Assembly: GCF_000731095.1 (NCBI RefSeq)
Contig: NZ_JMTZ01000042.1
Coordinates: forward strand, 1 to 35,403
Length of the DNA: 35,403 bases
Source: Lysobacter antibioticus
GTDB lineage: Bacteria > Pseudomonadota > Gammaproteobacteria > Xanthomonadales > Xanthomonadaceae
Direction: 5' to 3'
Shown here piece by piece: positions 23,456-31,240 of this stretch (position 1 is its first letter; each line of letters starts with the position of its first letter). A program made the position numbers and the translations under genes. Under the pieces are notes generated by a model, which was given only the letters and a program-made list of their open reading frames with translations, had not been told where the DNA came from and searched no databases.

Positions 23456-25594
23456 TCACCACTGGTAGCGCACCGTCGCCGTCACCGTGCGCGGGTAGCC
23501 GTAGTAGCACCACGCCGCGCTGTTGCAGACGCTGATGTATTCCTTGTCGGTGAGGTTGCTGGCATTGAGCTGGAAGCGCCAGTTCTGCAGGTCGTAGCGC
23601 AGGGAGGCGTCGAACACGGTGTAGGACGGGGTCTTCCACTGGTTGTAGATATCGCCGTAGTGCTCGCCGGTGTAACGCACGCCGGCGCCGACGCCCAGAC
23701 CCGACAAGGGGCCGTAGGGAATCGTGTAGTCGGCGCCCAGCGAAGCGACGTTGCGCGGTTGCAGGGCGATCTGCTTGCCGAGCGCGGCGGCGTCGTTGGT
23801 CCGCGTCACCTCGCTGTCGGTATAGGTGTAGGCGCCGTACAGGCTCAGGCCGTTGCGCAGGTTCCAGCGGCCTTCCAGTTCGGCGCCGCGCACTCGGGTC
23901 TGGCCCTGCTGCACCGAGAACAAGGTGTGGTTCGGGTCGACCGTCAGGGTGTTTTCCTGCTTGATCTCGTAGACCGCCAGAGTCGCCAGCGCGCGGCCGT
24001 TGGCCGGCTGGAACTTCAATCCGGCCTCGATCTGTTCGCCGGTGGTCGGCCGGAACGATTGCCCGGCGAAGTCGACGCCCACGGTCGGCTCGAACGATTG
24101 CGACCAGGCCAGGTACGGCGCCCAGCCCGAATCGAACAGGTAGTTCACGCCCAGACGGCCGGAGAAGCGGCTGTCGCTCTGGCGTTCGCGCGCGACCGGC
24201 GTGGCCAACAGTTGTTCGGTGCGGGTGCGCACGCGGTCCTGGCGCCCGGCGGCGGTGATCACCCAGCGGTCGATCTCGATCTGGTCCTGCAGGTATAGCC
24301 CGAGCTGCTGCTGGGTCTTGTCCTGGCGCGAGGTATAGGCCGGCTTGACGATGGCGGCGCCGTAGACCGGAGCGAAGATATCCAGCGACGGCGCGCCGAA
24401 GGCGAACGCCGAGGCGTAGTCGCTGTTGAGGCGGCGGTAGTCGACGCCGGCCAGGACGGTGTGGCGCCAGGCGCCGGCATCGAGGTTCCACTGCAGGTTG
24501 TTGTCGACCGCGAACGAGGTCGACTCCTCCTCGAGCGGGAAGTAGTAGCGCGTCAGCGTGCGCTGGTCGGCCTGCAGGCCGAATGCGCCGACGCCGGCGT
24601 CGTGGTCGACCTCGACCTTGCCGTAGCGCAGGTTCTGGCGGAACTCGAGCGCGCCGCCGAAGCGGTGGCTGAATTCGTAGCCGACCGAGGTCATGGTCTT
24701 GAGGTAATCGTTCCAGCCCGGCTCGCCGGTGTAGCGATGGCTCGGAATCTTGCCGTTCGGGTTCGCAAGCAAGGTGCCGGCAGCCGGTAGGAAACCGCCG
24801 CCCTGGGCGGTGTCGGCCTTCTGGTAGCGCGCGAGCCAGGTCAGCGAGGTCGCTTCGCTCGGTTTCCAAGTCAAAGCCGGGGCGAAGAAGTAGCGATCGT
24901 CGTGGACGTAGTCGACGTGGTTGTCGCTGTTGCGCGCCAGGCCGGTGAGCCGGTAGGTCCAGCGGCCGCTGTCGCCGAGCGGGCCGCCGAAATCGAACGC
25001 CGCCTGGCGCAGATCGTAGTTGCCGACGGTGACTTCGACTTCGCGCAGCGGCTCGGCGACCGGGCGCTTACTCACCATATTGACCAGGCCGCCCGGCGGC
25101 ATCGCCCCGTACGACACCGACGACGGCCCCTTCAGCACTTCCAGGCGTTCAAGGCCGTAGGGCTCGATGCGGGTGCCGCCGGTCCAGACGCCGTCGGTCA
25201 AGGCCAGCCCGTCCATGTAGCGCGCCGGGCTGAAACCGCGCACCAATAGCCAGTCGCTGCGGGTGTCCTGGCCGTAGCCGCCGCCCTGCGCGCCGGCGGT
25301 GTACCAGACCGCTTCCTCGACCCCCTGGATACCGCGGTCGCGCATCTGCTGCGCGGTCACCACCGAGATCGACTGCGGCACCTCGATCAGCGAGGTGTCG
25401 GTCTTGGTCACGGTCTGGCTGCGCCTGGCGATCGGCGCGCGCACCTGCACCTCGTCGAGCGTGGTCGGATCGCTCGCCTCGGTCGGTTCGGCCGCCCGCG
25501 CGGCGAACGCGCCGAGCAGCAGCGACAAACCCAACAGAGCCAGACGGATCGCCTGCGGCAGCGCGGTCGGGTTCGATGCGGACGAGAACGGCAT
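23456..25594 (-). CDS. TonB-dependent siderophore receptor
   Basis: A 712-residue outer-membrane receptor. The signal peptide runs to ARA (about residue 34), then a TonB-box-like TTLDEVQVRA, a plug domain (about 60-170) with SISVVTAQQMRDRGIQ, DWLLVRGFSPARYMDG and VLKGPSSVSYGAMPPGGLVNMVSKRP, and a 22-strand barrel ending RYQW, an aromatic C-terminus as needed for insertion. These plug motifs are of the FpvA/FhuE siderophore type. The ATG at 25594 was chosen because it gives a proper signal. A Fur-box-like site overlaps the candidate promoter 145 bases upstream, so induction by iron starvation is expected. Ligand unknown; no siderophore biosynthesis genes are in the window. Confidence 0.95.
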   Translation of the reverse strand: MPFSSASNPTALPQAIRLALLGLSLLLGAFAARAAEPTEASDPTTLDEVQVRAPIARRSQTVTKTDTSLIEVPQSISVVTAQQMRDRGIQGVEEAVWYTAGAQGGGYGQDTRSDWLLVRGFSPARYMDGLALTDGVWTGGTRIEPYGLERLEVLKGPSSVSYGAMPPGGLVNMVSKRPVAEPLREVEVTVGNYDLRQAAFDFGGPLGDSGRWTYRLTGLARNSDNHVDYVHDDRYFFAPALTWKPSEATSLTWLARYQKADTAQGGGFLPAAGTLLANPNGKIPSHRYTGEPGWNDYLKTMTSVGYEFSHRFGGALEFRQNLRYGKVEVDHDAGVGAFGLQADQRTLTRYYFPLEEESTSFAVDNNLQWNLDAGAWRHTVLAGVDYRRLNSDYASAFAFGAPSLDIFAPVYGAAIVKPAYTSRQDKTQQQLGLYLQDQIEIDRWVITAAGRQDRVRTRTEQLLATPVARERQSDSRFSGRLGVNYLFDSGWAPYLAWSQSFEPTVGVDFAGQSFRPTTGEQIEAGLKFQPANGRALATLAVYEIKQENTLTVDPNHTLFSVQQGQTRVRGAELEGRWNLRNGLSLYGAYTYTDSEVTRTNDAAALGKQIALQPRNVASLGADYTIPYGPLSGLGVGAGVRYTGEHYGDIYNQWKTPSYTVFDASLRYDLQNWRFQLNASNLTDKEYISVCNSAAWCYYGYPRTVTATVRYQW

Positions 25595-25736
25595 GGACGG
25601 AAGCCTGTAGAAAGGGAGTCGGAAGGTACGGAACGCGCGCGGCGCGTCCCTGGGCGTCGTCGCCGGACGGTCGCGACCAAGCGCGACGCGGCCGGTGGCA
25701 GGACCCTGGAATTCCGGGCGCGCCGTAGTCACGAAC

Positions 25737-25755
25737 AATAATCATTCTCATTTTA
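25737..25755. promoter_or_regulatory. Fur-box-like operator
   Basis: AATAAT-CATTCT-CATTTT, a near match to three NATAAT-type hexamers of the Fur consensus and strikingly A/T-rich in this high-GC DNA. It overlaps the -10 of the TonB receptor promoter, the classic position for iron-dependent repression. Confidence 0.75.
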
Positions 25756-25777
25756 CCCCGATACGGCGGCGGCGCAA
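25750..25777 (-). promoter_or_regulatory. Candidate promoter of the TonB receptor
   Basis: Minus-strand TTGCGC (25777-25772), 16-base spacer, TAAAAT (25755-25750). The same -35 hexamer occurs in the PspA cluster promoter. Leader of about 150 bases before the ATG at 25594. Confidence 0.5.
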
Positions 25778-25937
25778 TCTGGCGCCCGTGCAGTGAAGCT
25801 GTCGAGCGCCGCAGTACCCGTCCACAGTCGCTCGGATGCCGTTCGTACTCGGTCTGCCGCCAACGCCGGCACAGGACTTGGCGCAGCCGTCCCGCCCAGG
25901 CAGGCTGCGTTTCTCCCCTTCGTCGTCGAGAGCTCCG

Positions 25938-27263
25938 ATGCGACTCGTTTCCCTGCGCGCACTGTCGGTCGCGCTCACTGCGGCCTTGTCCTGCCTGGCT
26001 GCAGAATCCGCCATCGCTGCCACGGCCGCGGAACCTGCGCAGGTCGCCGAGGCCGCGCAGCAGGTGCGCGACCAGGTCGTGACCTGGCGCCGCGACATCC
26101 ATCAGCACCCGGAACTCGGCCAGCACGAAGTGCGCACGGCCAAGCTCATCGCCGACCAGTTGCGCAAGCTCGGTCTGCAGCCGCGTACCGGCATCGCCCA
26201 CACCGGCGTGATCGCCGTGCTCAAGGGCGGCAAGCCGGGGCCGCGCATCGCGATCCGTGCCGACATGGATGCGCTGCCGGTGACCGAGCCGGCCGGGCTA
26301 CCGTTCGCTTCGCAGGTCAAGGCCGACTACCGCGGCCAGCCGGTCGGGGTGATGCACGCCTGCGGCCACGACGCGCATGTCGCGATCCTGCTCGGTGTCG
26401 CCACCGCGCTGGCGGCGCAGAAAGAGCAACTGCCCGGCGAGGTGATGTTCGTGTTCCAGCCGGCCGAAGAAGGCCCGCCGGTGGCGGGCGCGCCGTTCGG
26501 TGCGGCGATGATGCTCAGCGAAGGCGTGTTCAAGGCGTTCAAGCCCGAGGCGGTGTTCGGGCTGCACGTCTGGGCCGGCTTGAGTGTCGGCGAGGTCGGC
26601 TACCGCAGCGGGCCGATGCTCGCCAGCGCCGACGAATGGAGCCTGACCGTGCGCGGCAAGCAGACCCACGGCTCGCGCCCCTGGGACGGCGTGGACCCGA
26701 TCACCGTCGGTGCGCAGATCCTGCTCGCCAGCCAGAGCCTGATCGCACGCCAGGTCAACATCGCCGCGACTCCGGTGGTGCTGACCGCCGGCCAGTTCAA
26801 TGCCGGGGTGCGCTTCAACATCATTCCCGACGAAGCCAAGTTGGTCGGCACCCTGCGCACCTTCGATGCGGCGGTGCGCGAGGACGTGATCGCGCGCCTG
26901 CGCCGCACCGCCGAGGACTACGCCCACGCCGCCGGCGCCAGCGCCGAGTTACAGGTGGTCAACAACGCGCCGGCGACGATCAACGACCCGGCCCTGACTC
27001 GGCGCGTGCTGCCGTCCCTGCAGCGCGCGGCCGGCGAGGCGCGGGTGAAGGAGTCGGCGATGGTGACCGTGGCCGAGGATTTCTCGCAGTTCGCCAACAC
27101 CGTGCCGGGGTTCTATTTCTTCGTCGGCTCGACCGCGGCGGGCATCGACCCGGCCAAGGCGCCGATCAATCATTCGCCACAGTTCCTGCTCGACGAGGGC
27201 GCGCTCGAAGTCGGCACCAAGACGATGCTGCAGGTGGCGCTGGATTATCTGCACGGCGGTTAG
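25938..27263 (+). CDS. Exported M20 amidohydrolase, paralogue 1
   Basis: A 441-residue metal-dependent amidohydrolase of the M20D type (hippurate hydrolase/IAA-amino acid hydrolase/N-acyl-amino-acid deacylase). The signal peptide runs to about residue 28 (AESAIA-AT), so it is probably periplasmic. Metal ligands are seen: Cys142 and His144 in HACGHDAH, the Glu of PAEEG, His in GLHVW and His in NHSPQF. The dimerisation insert (GKQTHGSRPWDGVDP) is present. It probably cleaves N-acylated or conjugated amino acids. The ATG at 25938 gives a clean signal. It is followed after 243 bases by a paralogue and lies divergent from the TonB receptor. Confidence 0.92.
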   Translation: MRLVSLRALSVALTAALSCLAAESAIAATAAEPAQVAEAAQQVRDQVVTWRRDIHQHPELGQHEVRTAKLIADQLRKLGLQPRTGIAHTGVIAVLKGGKPGPRIAIRADMDALPVTEPAGLPFASQVKADYRGQPVGVMHACGHDAHVAILLGVATALAAQKEQLPGEVMFVFQPAEEGPPVAGAPFGAAMMLSEGVFKAFKPEAVFGLHVWAGLSVGEVGYRSGPMLASADEWSLTVRGKQTHGSRPWDGVDPITVGAQILLASQSLIARQVNIAATPVVLTAGQFNAGVRFNIIPDEAKLVGTLRTFDAAVREDVIARLRRTAEDYAHAAGASAELQVVNNAPATINDPALTRRVLPSLQRAAGEARVKESAMVTVAEDFSQFANTVPGFYFFVGSTAAGIDPAKAPINHSPQFLLDEGALEVGTKTMLQVALDYLHGG

Positions 27264-27284
27264 AGCGGGCCTACGCTGCAACGG

Positions 27285-27390
27285 GTAGGAGCGGCGTCCT
27301 AGCGGATTTCCTTCGGTCACAAGCCGCGATCACGGCATGGGGGTTACGACGCAGGCGCGGTTTCGCGGTCGCGACTTGCGTCGCTCCTAC
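27285..27390. repeat. GTAGGAGCG-type intergenic element
   Basis: Begins GTAGGAGCGGCG and ends CGTCGCTCCTAC, an 11-of-12 terminal inverted repeat, 106 bases long. Its left 29 bases recur at the end of the window (35375-35403) with two mismatches. No gene inside; it sits between the two M20 paralogues. The element class is common in Xanthomonadaceae intergenic DNA. Confidence 0.8.
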
Positions 27391-27506
27391 AGGGGGTGCC
27401 CCGCGATTCGATGAACACGGGGCGGGGCGAACCGAACCGACCAAGGTCGCGCAGCCCCGCCGGCGGGCATCGGCTAGGATCGGGACTTTCCTGCCGGAGT
27501 CCGTCG

Positions 27507-28856
27507 ATGAAGCGTCCGCTGTCCGTCGCCTTGAGTTGCGTCCTGAGCTGCTCCGCCTTCGCCGCCCTGCCGCTCGCCGCCACGGCGCAAACCGCCGCGG
27601 CCTCGGCCGAACGCCCCGAAGTGAAAGCCGCCGCCGCTCAGGTCAAGGCCGATGTGATCGCCTGGCGCCGCGACTTCCACCAGCATCCGGAGCTGTCCAA
27701 CCGCGAGGAGCGCACCGCGGCCAAGGTCGCCGAGCATCTGCGCAAGCTCGGCCTCAAGCCGCGCACCGGCATCGCCCGCCACGGCGTGGTCGCGATCATC
27801 GAAGGCGGCAAGCCCGGGCCGAAGATCGCCCTGCGCGCCGACATGGACGCGCTGCCGGTCACCGAGCAGGTCGATCTGCCGTTCGCGTCCAAGGCCACGG
27901 CGAACTTCCGCGGCGAAACCGTCGGGGTGATGCACGCCTGCGGCCACGACGCCCACACCGGCATCCTGCTCGGCATCGCCGACGCCCTGGTGGCGATGAA
28001 GAAGGACCTGCCGGGCCAGGTGATGCTGGTGTTCCAGCCGGCCGAAGAGGGCGCGCCCGCCGACGAAGAGGGCGGCGCTTCGCTGATGCTCAAGGACGGG
28101 CTGTTCAAGGACTTCAAGCCCGAGGCCATGTTCGGCCTGCATGTGTTCTCGACCCTGTCAGCCGGCCAGCTCGGCGTGCGCCAGGGCCCGCTGATGGCGG
28201 CGTCCGATCGGTTCACCATCAAGATCAAGGGCCGCCAGACCCACGGCTCGGCGCCCTGGGCCGGGGTCGACCCGATCGTCGCCGCCGCCGACGTGATCGG
28301 CAGCGCCCAGACCATCGTCAGCCGCCGCACCAACATCGCCAAGCTGCCGGCGGTGGTGAGCTTCGGCGCGATCAAGGGCGGCATCCGCTACAACATCATT
28401 CCCGACGACGTCGAAATGATCGGCACCATCCGTACCTTCGACGAGGGCATGCGCCAGGCGATCTTCAAGGACCTCAAGAACGTCGCCGAACACGTCAGCG
28501 CCGCCCACGGCGCCCATGCCGAGGCCACGGTGCCCGACCAGGACGGCAACCCGGTGACCTACAACGACCCGGCCCTGACCGCGCGCATGCTGCCGAGCCT
28601 CAAGGCCGTGGCCGGCGACGCCAACGTGGTCGAGATGCCGCTGGTGATGGGCGCCGAGGACTTCTCGTACTACGCCAAGGAAGTGCCGGCGATGTTCTTC
28701 TTCGTCGGCGCGACCGCGCCGGGCGTCGACGCGGCGACCGCGCCGAGCAACCATTCGCCGAAGTTCAAGCTCGACGAGAGCTCGCTCGACGTCGGCCTGC
28801 GCGCGATGCTGCAGGTGACGCTGGACTATCTGCATGGGGCGAAGGCGGCGGGCTAA
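27507..28856 (+). CDS. Exported M20 amidohydrolase, paralogue 2
   Basis: A 449-residue paralogue of the preceding gene; the two share long blocks such as PRTGIA, GGKPGP, RADMDALPVTE and VGVMHACGHDAH. All metal ligands are kept (Cys145, His147, Glu of PAEEG, His of GLHVF, His of NHSPKF). A signal peptide is visible to about residue 27 (ATAQ). It differs mainly after PAEEG, where this copy has an acidic insert DEEGGA. The ATG at 27507 has GGAG 8 bases upstream. Tandem duplication with divergence suggests related but different substrates. A GTAGGAGCG element between the copies means they are probably transcribed separately, or with an mRNA hairpin. Confidence 0.93.
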   Translation: MKRPLSVALSCVLSCSAFAALPLAATAQTAAASAERPEVKAAAAQVKADVIAWRRDFHQHPELSNREERTAAKVAEHLRKLGLKPRTGIARHGVVAIIEGGKPGPKIALRADMDALPVTEQVDLPFASKATANFRGETVGVMHACGHDAHTGILLGIADALVAMKKDLPGQVMLVFQPAEEGAPADEEGGASLMLKDGLFKDFKPEAMFGLHVFSTLSAGQLGVRQGPLMAASDRFTIKIKGRQTHGSAPWAGVDPIVAAADVIGSAQTIVSRRTNIAKLPAVVSFGAIKGGIRYNIIPDDVEMIGTIRTFDEGMRQAIFKDLKNVAEHVSAAHGAHAEATVPDQDGNPVTYNDPALTARMLPSLKAVAGDANVVEMPLVMGAEDFSYYAKEVPAMFFFVGATAPGVDAATAPSNHSPKFKLDESSLDVGLRAMLQVTLDYLHGAKAAG

Positions 28857-28865
28857 GGCGGGAAG

Positions 28866-29111
28866 CACCCCCTGCCCCCCTTTTTCAAAGGGGGGACAGC
28901 CGAGGCAAGTCAGAAGGCGCAACACCGGCGAGATGCGCAACACCAACCACTCGCCCTGCGTAACTCCCTGCCCCCTTCGACGAAGGGGGCAAGCGCCCGG
29001 CCTGTGTTCGAAGTGCGCGTCGTCTGTCGACGCGGGGGATTTGCTGTTCGGCGCGATGCGCCGCAAGCACCAGCAAATCCCCCTCCCCTCTTTTTCAAAG
29101 GAGGGAAACGC
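28866..29111. repeat. Intergenic repeat, third copy of the C-run/GGGGGATTTGCT family
   Basis: Fills most of the 349 bases between M20 paralogue 2 and queF; no gene is present there. Elements: a 9-bp C-run hairpin (28875-28895), a 10-bp perfect hairpin (28970-28990), and a 13-bp inverted repeat (29034-29046 and 29071-29083). Compared with units A and B the innermost pair of this last repeat is G-C instead of T-A, so pairing is conserved. Confidence 0.82.
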
Positions 29112-29193
29112 AAAGGCCAGGCTGGGGCGGGGTTGCGGCGGGCTGGAGCAGGCCAGGCAACCGATCCTAACGGGCCTCCCCATCGCCAGCGGC

Positions 29194-29199
29194 TAAAAT
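29194..29199 (+). promoter_or_regulatory. Candidate -10 box of queF, leaderless type
   Basis: TAAAAT ends 6 bases before the queF ATG, which would place the transcript start at or next to the start codon. There is no Shine-Dalgarno and no clear -35. Confidence 0.4.
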
Positions 29200-29205
29200 G
29201 TCGCC

Positions 29206-30018
29206 ATGACTTCCCATGACCTCCCCCTCGGCCGCCACGTCGATTACCCGCGCGAGTACGACGCCTCGCTGCTGTTTCCGATCGCCCGCTCGCTCGGCCG
29301 CGCCCATATCGGCCTGGCCGACGACGCCCTGCCCTTCGTCGGCATCGACCGCTGGCACGCCTACGAGCTGAGCTGGCTGGACGCTCGCGGCAAGCCGCGC
29401 GTCGGCACCGCGACCCTGTCGGTGCCGGCGACTTCGCCGCAGCTGATCGAGTCCAAGTCGCTCAAGCTCTACCTCAACTCCTTCAATGCCACCCGCTTCG
29501 ACGACGATGGCATGGTCCTGGCGACCATCGCCCGCGATCTGTCGGCCGCCGCCGGCGCGCCGGTCGAGGTCGCATTCGGCCTGCCGCCGATCGACACCGC
29601 CGACGGCGTCGAGTCGATCGACGAGCTCGACGTCGTGATCGACGACTACGGCCCACCGAACGCCGAGCACCTCGCCGCCGATGCCGGCGAGATCGTCGAG
29701 GAAACCCTCGGCAGCGCGCTGCTCAAGTCGAATTGTCCGGTCACCGGTCAACCGGACTGGGCGCGGGTGGTCATCGCCTATCGCGGCCCCAAGCTCGATC
29801 GCGCCGCGCTGTTGCGCTACCTGGTCTCGTTCCGCGACCACGCCGAGTTCCACGAGCAATGCGTCGAACGCATCCATTCCGACCTCAGCCGCCGCTGCCA
29901 GCCACAGTGGCTGTCGGTCGAGGCGCGCTACACCCGCCGCGGCGGCTTGGACATCAACCCCTGGCGCGGCAGCCCGGGCCTGTCGCGTCCGAGCGTCGGC
30001 CGCGACGAACGCCAGTAA
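29206..30018 (+). CDS. queF: NADPH-dependent 7-cyano-7-deazaguanine reductase (QueF, long form)
   Basis: A 270-residue cytoplasmic enzyme of the two-domain (long) QueF type. It reduces preQ0 to preQ1 with NADPH, in the queuosine tRNA-modification pathway. The catalytic Cys177 lies in [11 protein letters not shown] with the general acid Asp184; the substrate-binding [13 protein letters not shown] motif is around residue 85. The C-terminal half has [18 protein letters not shown], also typical. Length and motif spacing match E. coli QueF. The ATG at 29206 is the only sensible start. Other queuosine genes are not in the window, so it is a stand-alone locus. Confidence 0.97.
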   Translation: MTSHDLPLGRHVDYPREYDASLLFPIARSLGRAHIGLADDALPFVGIDRWHAYELSWLDARGKPRVGTATLSVPATSPQLIESKSLKLYLNSFNATRFDDDGMVLATIARDLSAAAGAPVEVAFGLPPIDTADGVESIDELDVVIDDYGPPNAEHLAADAGEIVEETLGSALLKSNCPVTGQPDWARVVIAYRGPKLDRAALLRYLVSFRDHAEFHEQCVERIHSDLSRRCQPQWLSVEARYTRRGGLDINPWRGSPGLSRPSVGRDERQ

Positions 30019-30029
30019 TGTGCCTTTGA

Positions 30030-30049
30030 GCCCGGCCTCTGGGCCGGGC
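30030..30049. terminator. Hairpin after queF
   Basis: A perfect 8-bp G/C stem (30030-30037 with 30042-30049) and TCTG loop, 11 bases after the queF stop, without a T-run. Confidence 0.45.
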
Positions 30050-30074
30050 CGTCCGCTGCGCTGAATGCGCAGAA

Positions 30075-30100
30075 TCACATTATTCAGTTTTGTAATGTGA
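30075..30100. promoter_or_regulatory. Perfect 8-bp inverted repeat (operator candidate) upstream of the LysM gene
   Basis: TCACATTA, 10 bases, TAATGTGA. It is A/T-rich in GC-rich DNA and overlaps the candidate -35, an arrangement typical of a dimeric repressor or activator site. It is not a standard CRP/Clp site (TGTGA-N6-TCACA in the opposite orientation). Confidence 0.55.
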
Positions 30101-30120
30101 GTTCACGCCGGCGCTATACA
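30090..30120 (+). promoter_or_regulatory. Candidate promoter of the LysM/lipoprotein pair
   Basis: TTGTAA (30090-30095), a 19-base spacer and TATACA (30115-30120). The -10 is convincing, the spacer longer than ideal. The leader would be about 50 bases. Confidence 0.4.
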
Positions 30121-30177
30121 TTTTTAACAAGCCGCATGTCATGTTGCGCTCGCCACTTCGGCAGGAGCCCTCAACCC

Positions 30178-30480
30178 ATGACTACCCCGGACAAGAAAGC
30201 CGATTTTTCCGATGTGACCACCCATGTCGATACCACCGCGGAGAAAGTCGAGAAGGCCGACTTCTCCGACGTGACGGTGACGGTCGATACGACTGCGGAA
30301 AAAGTCGGCGAACAGACCTATACGGTCGAAAAGGGCGACACGCTTTCGCATATCGCCAAACAGTTCTACGGCAAGGCGAGCAAGTGGAACGCGATCTTCG
30401 AGGCCAATCGCGATCAGCTCGACGATCCCGACCAGATCCAGCCCGGCCAGATCCTCAAGATTCCGACCATCAACGACTGA
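30178..30480 (+). CDS. Small LysM-domain protein with duplicated N-terminal motif
   Basis: A 100-residue acidic protein without signal peptide. Residues about 6-43 are two near-identical 19-residue units (KADFSDVT[11 protein letters not shown]/G). Residues 47-98 are one LysM domain: [20 protein letters not shown], then [18 protein letters not shown] and PGQILKIP. Stand-alone cytoplasmic LysM proteins of this kind resemble the LysM half of E. coli Kbp/YgaU, which senses K+, but the BON domain is missing here. AGGAG precedes the ATG at 30178 by 10 bases. A lipoprotein gene follows after 52 bases and shares the terminator, so the two form a unit. Confidence 0.88.
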   Translation: MTTPDKKADFSDVTTHVDTTAEKVEKADFSDVTVTVDTTAEKVGEQTYTVEKGDTLSHIAKQFYGKASKWNAIFEANRDQLDDPDQIQPGQILKIPTIND

Positions 30481-30532
30481 TCCGTCGACTGCGTTTCACC
30501 ATCATCACCATCGTCTTTCCAGGAGATCCACC

Positions 30533-31024
30533 ATGTTGATCCGCAATCGTACGCATTACGCCGTTGCCGCTGCCCTCGTGGCCGCGTTGGCTCTGGCCGG
30601 CTGCAAGAAGAAGGAAGAAGCGGTAGCGCCCGCACCGGCTCCGGCCCCGACCGAAACCCCGGCTCCGGCTCCGGTCGAACCCGCTCCGGCCCCGGCCGCG
30701 TTGAGCGTGGTGTCGGTGACCTTGGGCACCGCCGCCGGTCCGGACAAGAAGATCGCCGCGCCGACCACCAGCTTCAAGCCGACCGACAAGATCGTCGCCT
30801 CGGTCGCCACCGACGGCACCGCAAGCAACGCCGAAGTGGCCGCCAAGCTCGTCTATCAGGACGGCCAGACCGCCGGCGAAGAGAAGCAGACCCTCAACAC
30901 CACCGGTGCCGAAACCACCAACTTCCAGTTCGCCAAGGCTTCGCCGTGGCCGGCCGGCAAGTACAAGGTCGAGATCAGCGCCAACGGCGCCGTGGCCAAC
31001 ACCACCGAACTCGAAGTGAAGTAA
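30533..31024 (+). CDS. Lipoprotein with Pro/Ala-rich linker, function unknown
   Basis: A 163-residue exported protein: signal with lipobox LAGC (Cys24), a basic KKKEE, then an Ala/Pro repeat region (about 30-56, runs of APAPAP and ETPAPAPVEP) and a C-terminal domain of about 105 residues. This domain (LSVVSVTLGTAAGPDKKI...FKPTDKIVASVATDG...LVYQDGQ...WPAGKYKVEISANG...ELEVK) looks like a single all-beta Ig-like sandwich; I do not recognise a named family. AGGAGA precedes the ATG. The linker suggests that the domain reaches across the periplasm or cell wall. It is co-transcribed with the LysM gene. Confidence 0.87.
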   Translation: MLIRNRTHYAVAAALVAALALAGCKKKEEAVAPAPAPAPTETPAPAPVEPAPAPAALSVVSVTLGTAAGPDKKIAAPTTSFKPTDKIVASVATDGTASNAEVAAKLVYQDGQTAGEEKQTLNTTGAETTNFQFAKASPWPAGKYKVEISANGAVANTTELEVK

Positions 31025-31057
31025 CCCTCTCTCTCCGCCTCATGGGCGGGCAAGCCC

Positions 31058-31087
31058 GGGCGCGGCTCACTGCCGCGCCCTTTTTTT
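31058..31087 (+). terminator. Terminator of the LysM/lipoprotein unit
   Basis: A perfect 8-bp stem (31058-31065 with 31073-31080), 7-base loop and seven T, 34 bases after the lipoprotein stop. Confidence 0.93.
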
Positions 31088-31157
31088 GTCCGTGCGATCC
31101 GTAATCGCCGATGGACCAGGGGCTTGCAGCAGATCGCTTCAGAACTTCAGCAAACGG

Positions 31158-31200
31158 GTTCCCCCTTTTGAAAAAGGGGGCCGGAGGATTTGCTCCTGCT
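31158..31200. repeat. Truncated copy of the C-run repeat family
   Basis: A C-run/G-run hairpin (TCCCCCTTTT-GAAAAAGGGGG) followed by GGAGGATTTGCTCC, corresponding to the left hairpin of units A and B directly joined to a shortened GATTTGCT segment. It lies between the lipoprotein terminator and the end of ychJ. Confidence 0.65.
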
Positions 31201-31240
31201 GCGCCAACCCCGCATCGATTCCGCGGAGCCGAACCCGCCA

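Larger units (their letters stand above)
25595..25937. other. Divergent regulatory region, TonB receptor / amidohydrolase
   Basis: 343 bases without a gene. The receptor side holds the candidate promoter and Fur-box-like site. The bases between 25778 and 25937 lead to the M20 gene; I saw no convincing promoter for it, and the Fur site might affect both directions. Confidence 0.6.

Noticed and set aside
25793-28963. A 1056-codon open frame on the plus strand across both M20 genes.
   Set aside because: Arg/Ala/Gly-rich shadow of the real M20 frames; no domain resemblance, and the true frames have intact signal peptides and metal motifs.
30090-30110. CRP/Clp binding site from TGTGAGTTCAC.
   Set aside because: The half-sites are only 2 bases apart instead of 6, so it does not fit the TGTGA-N6-TCACA consensus.
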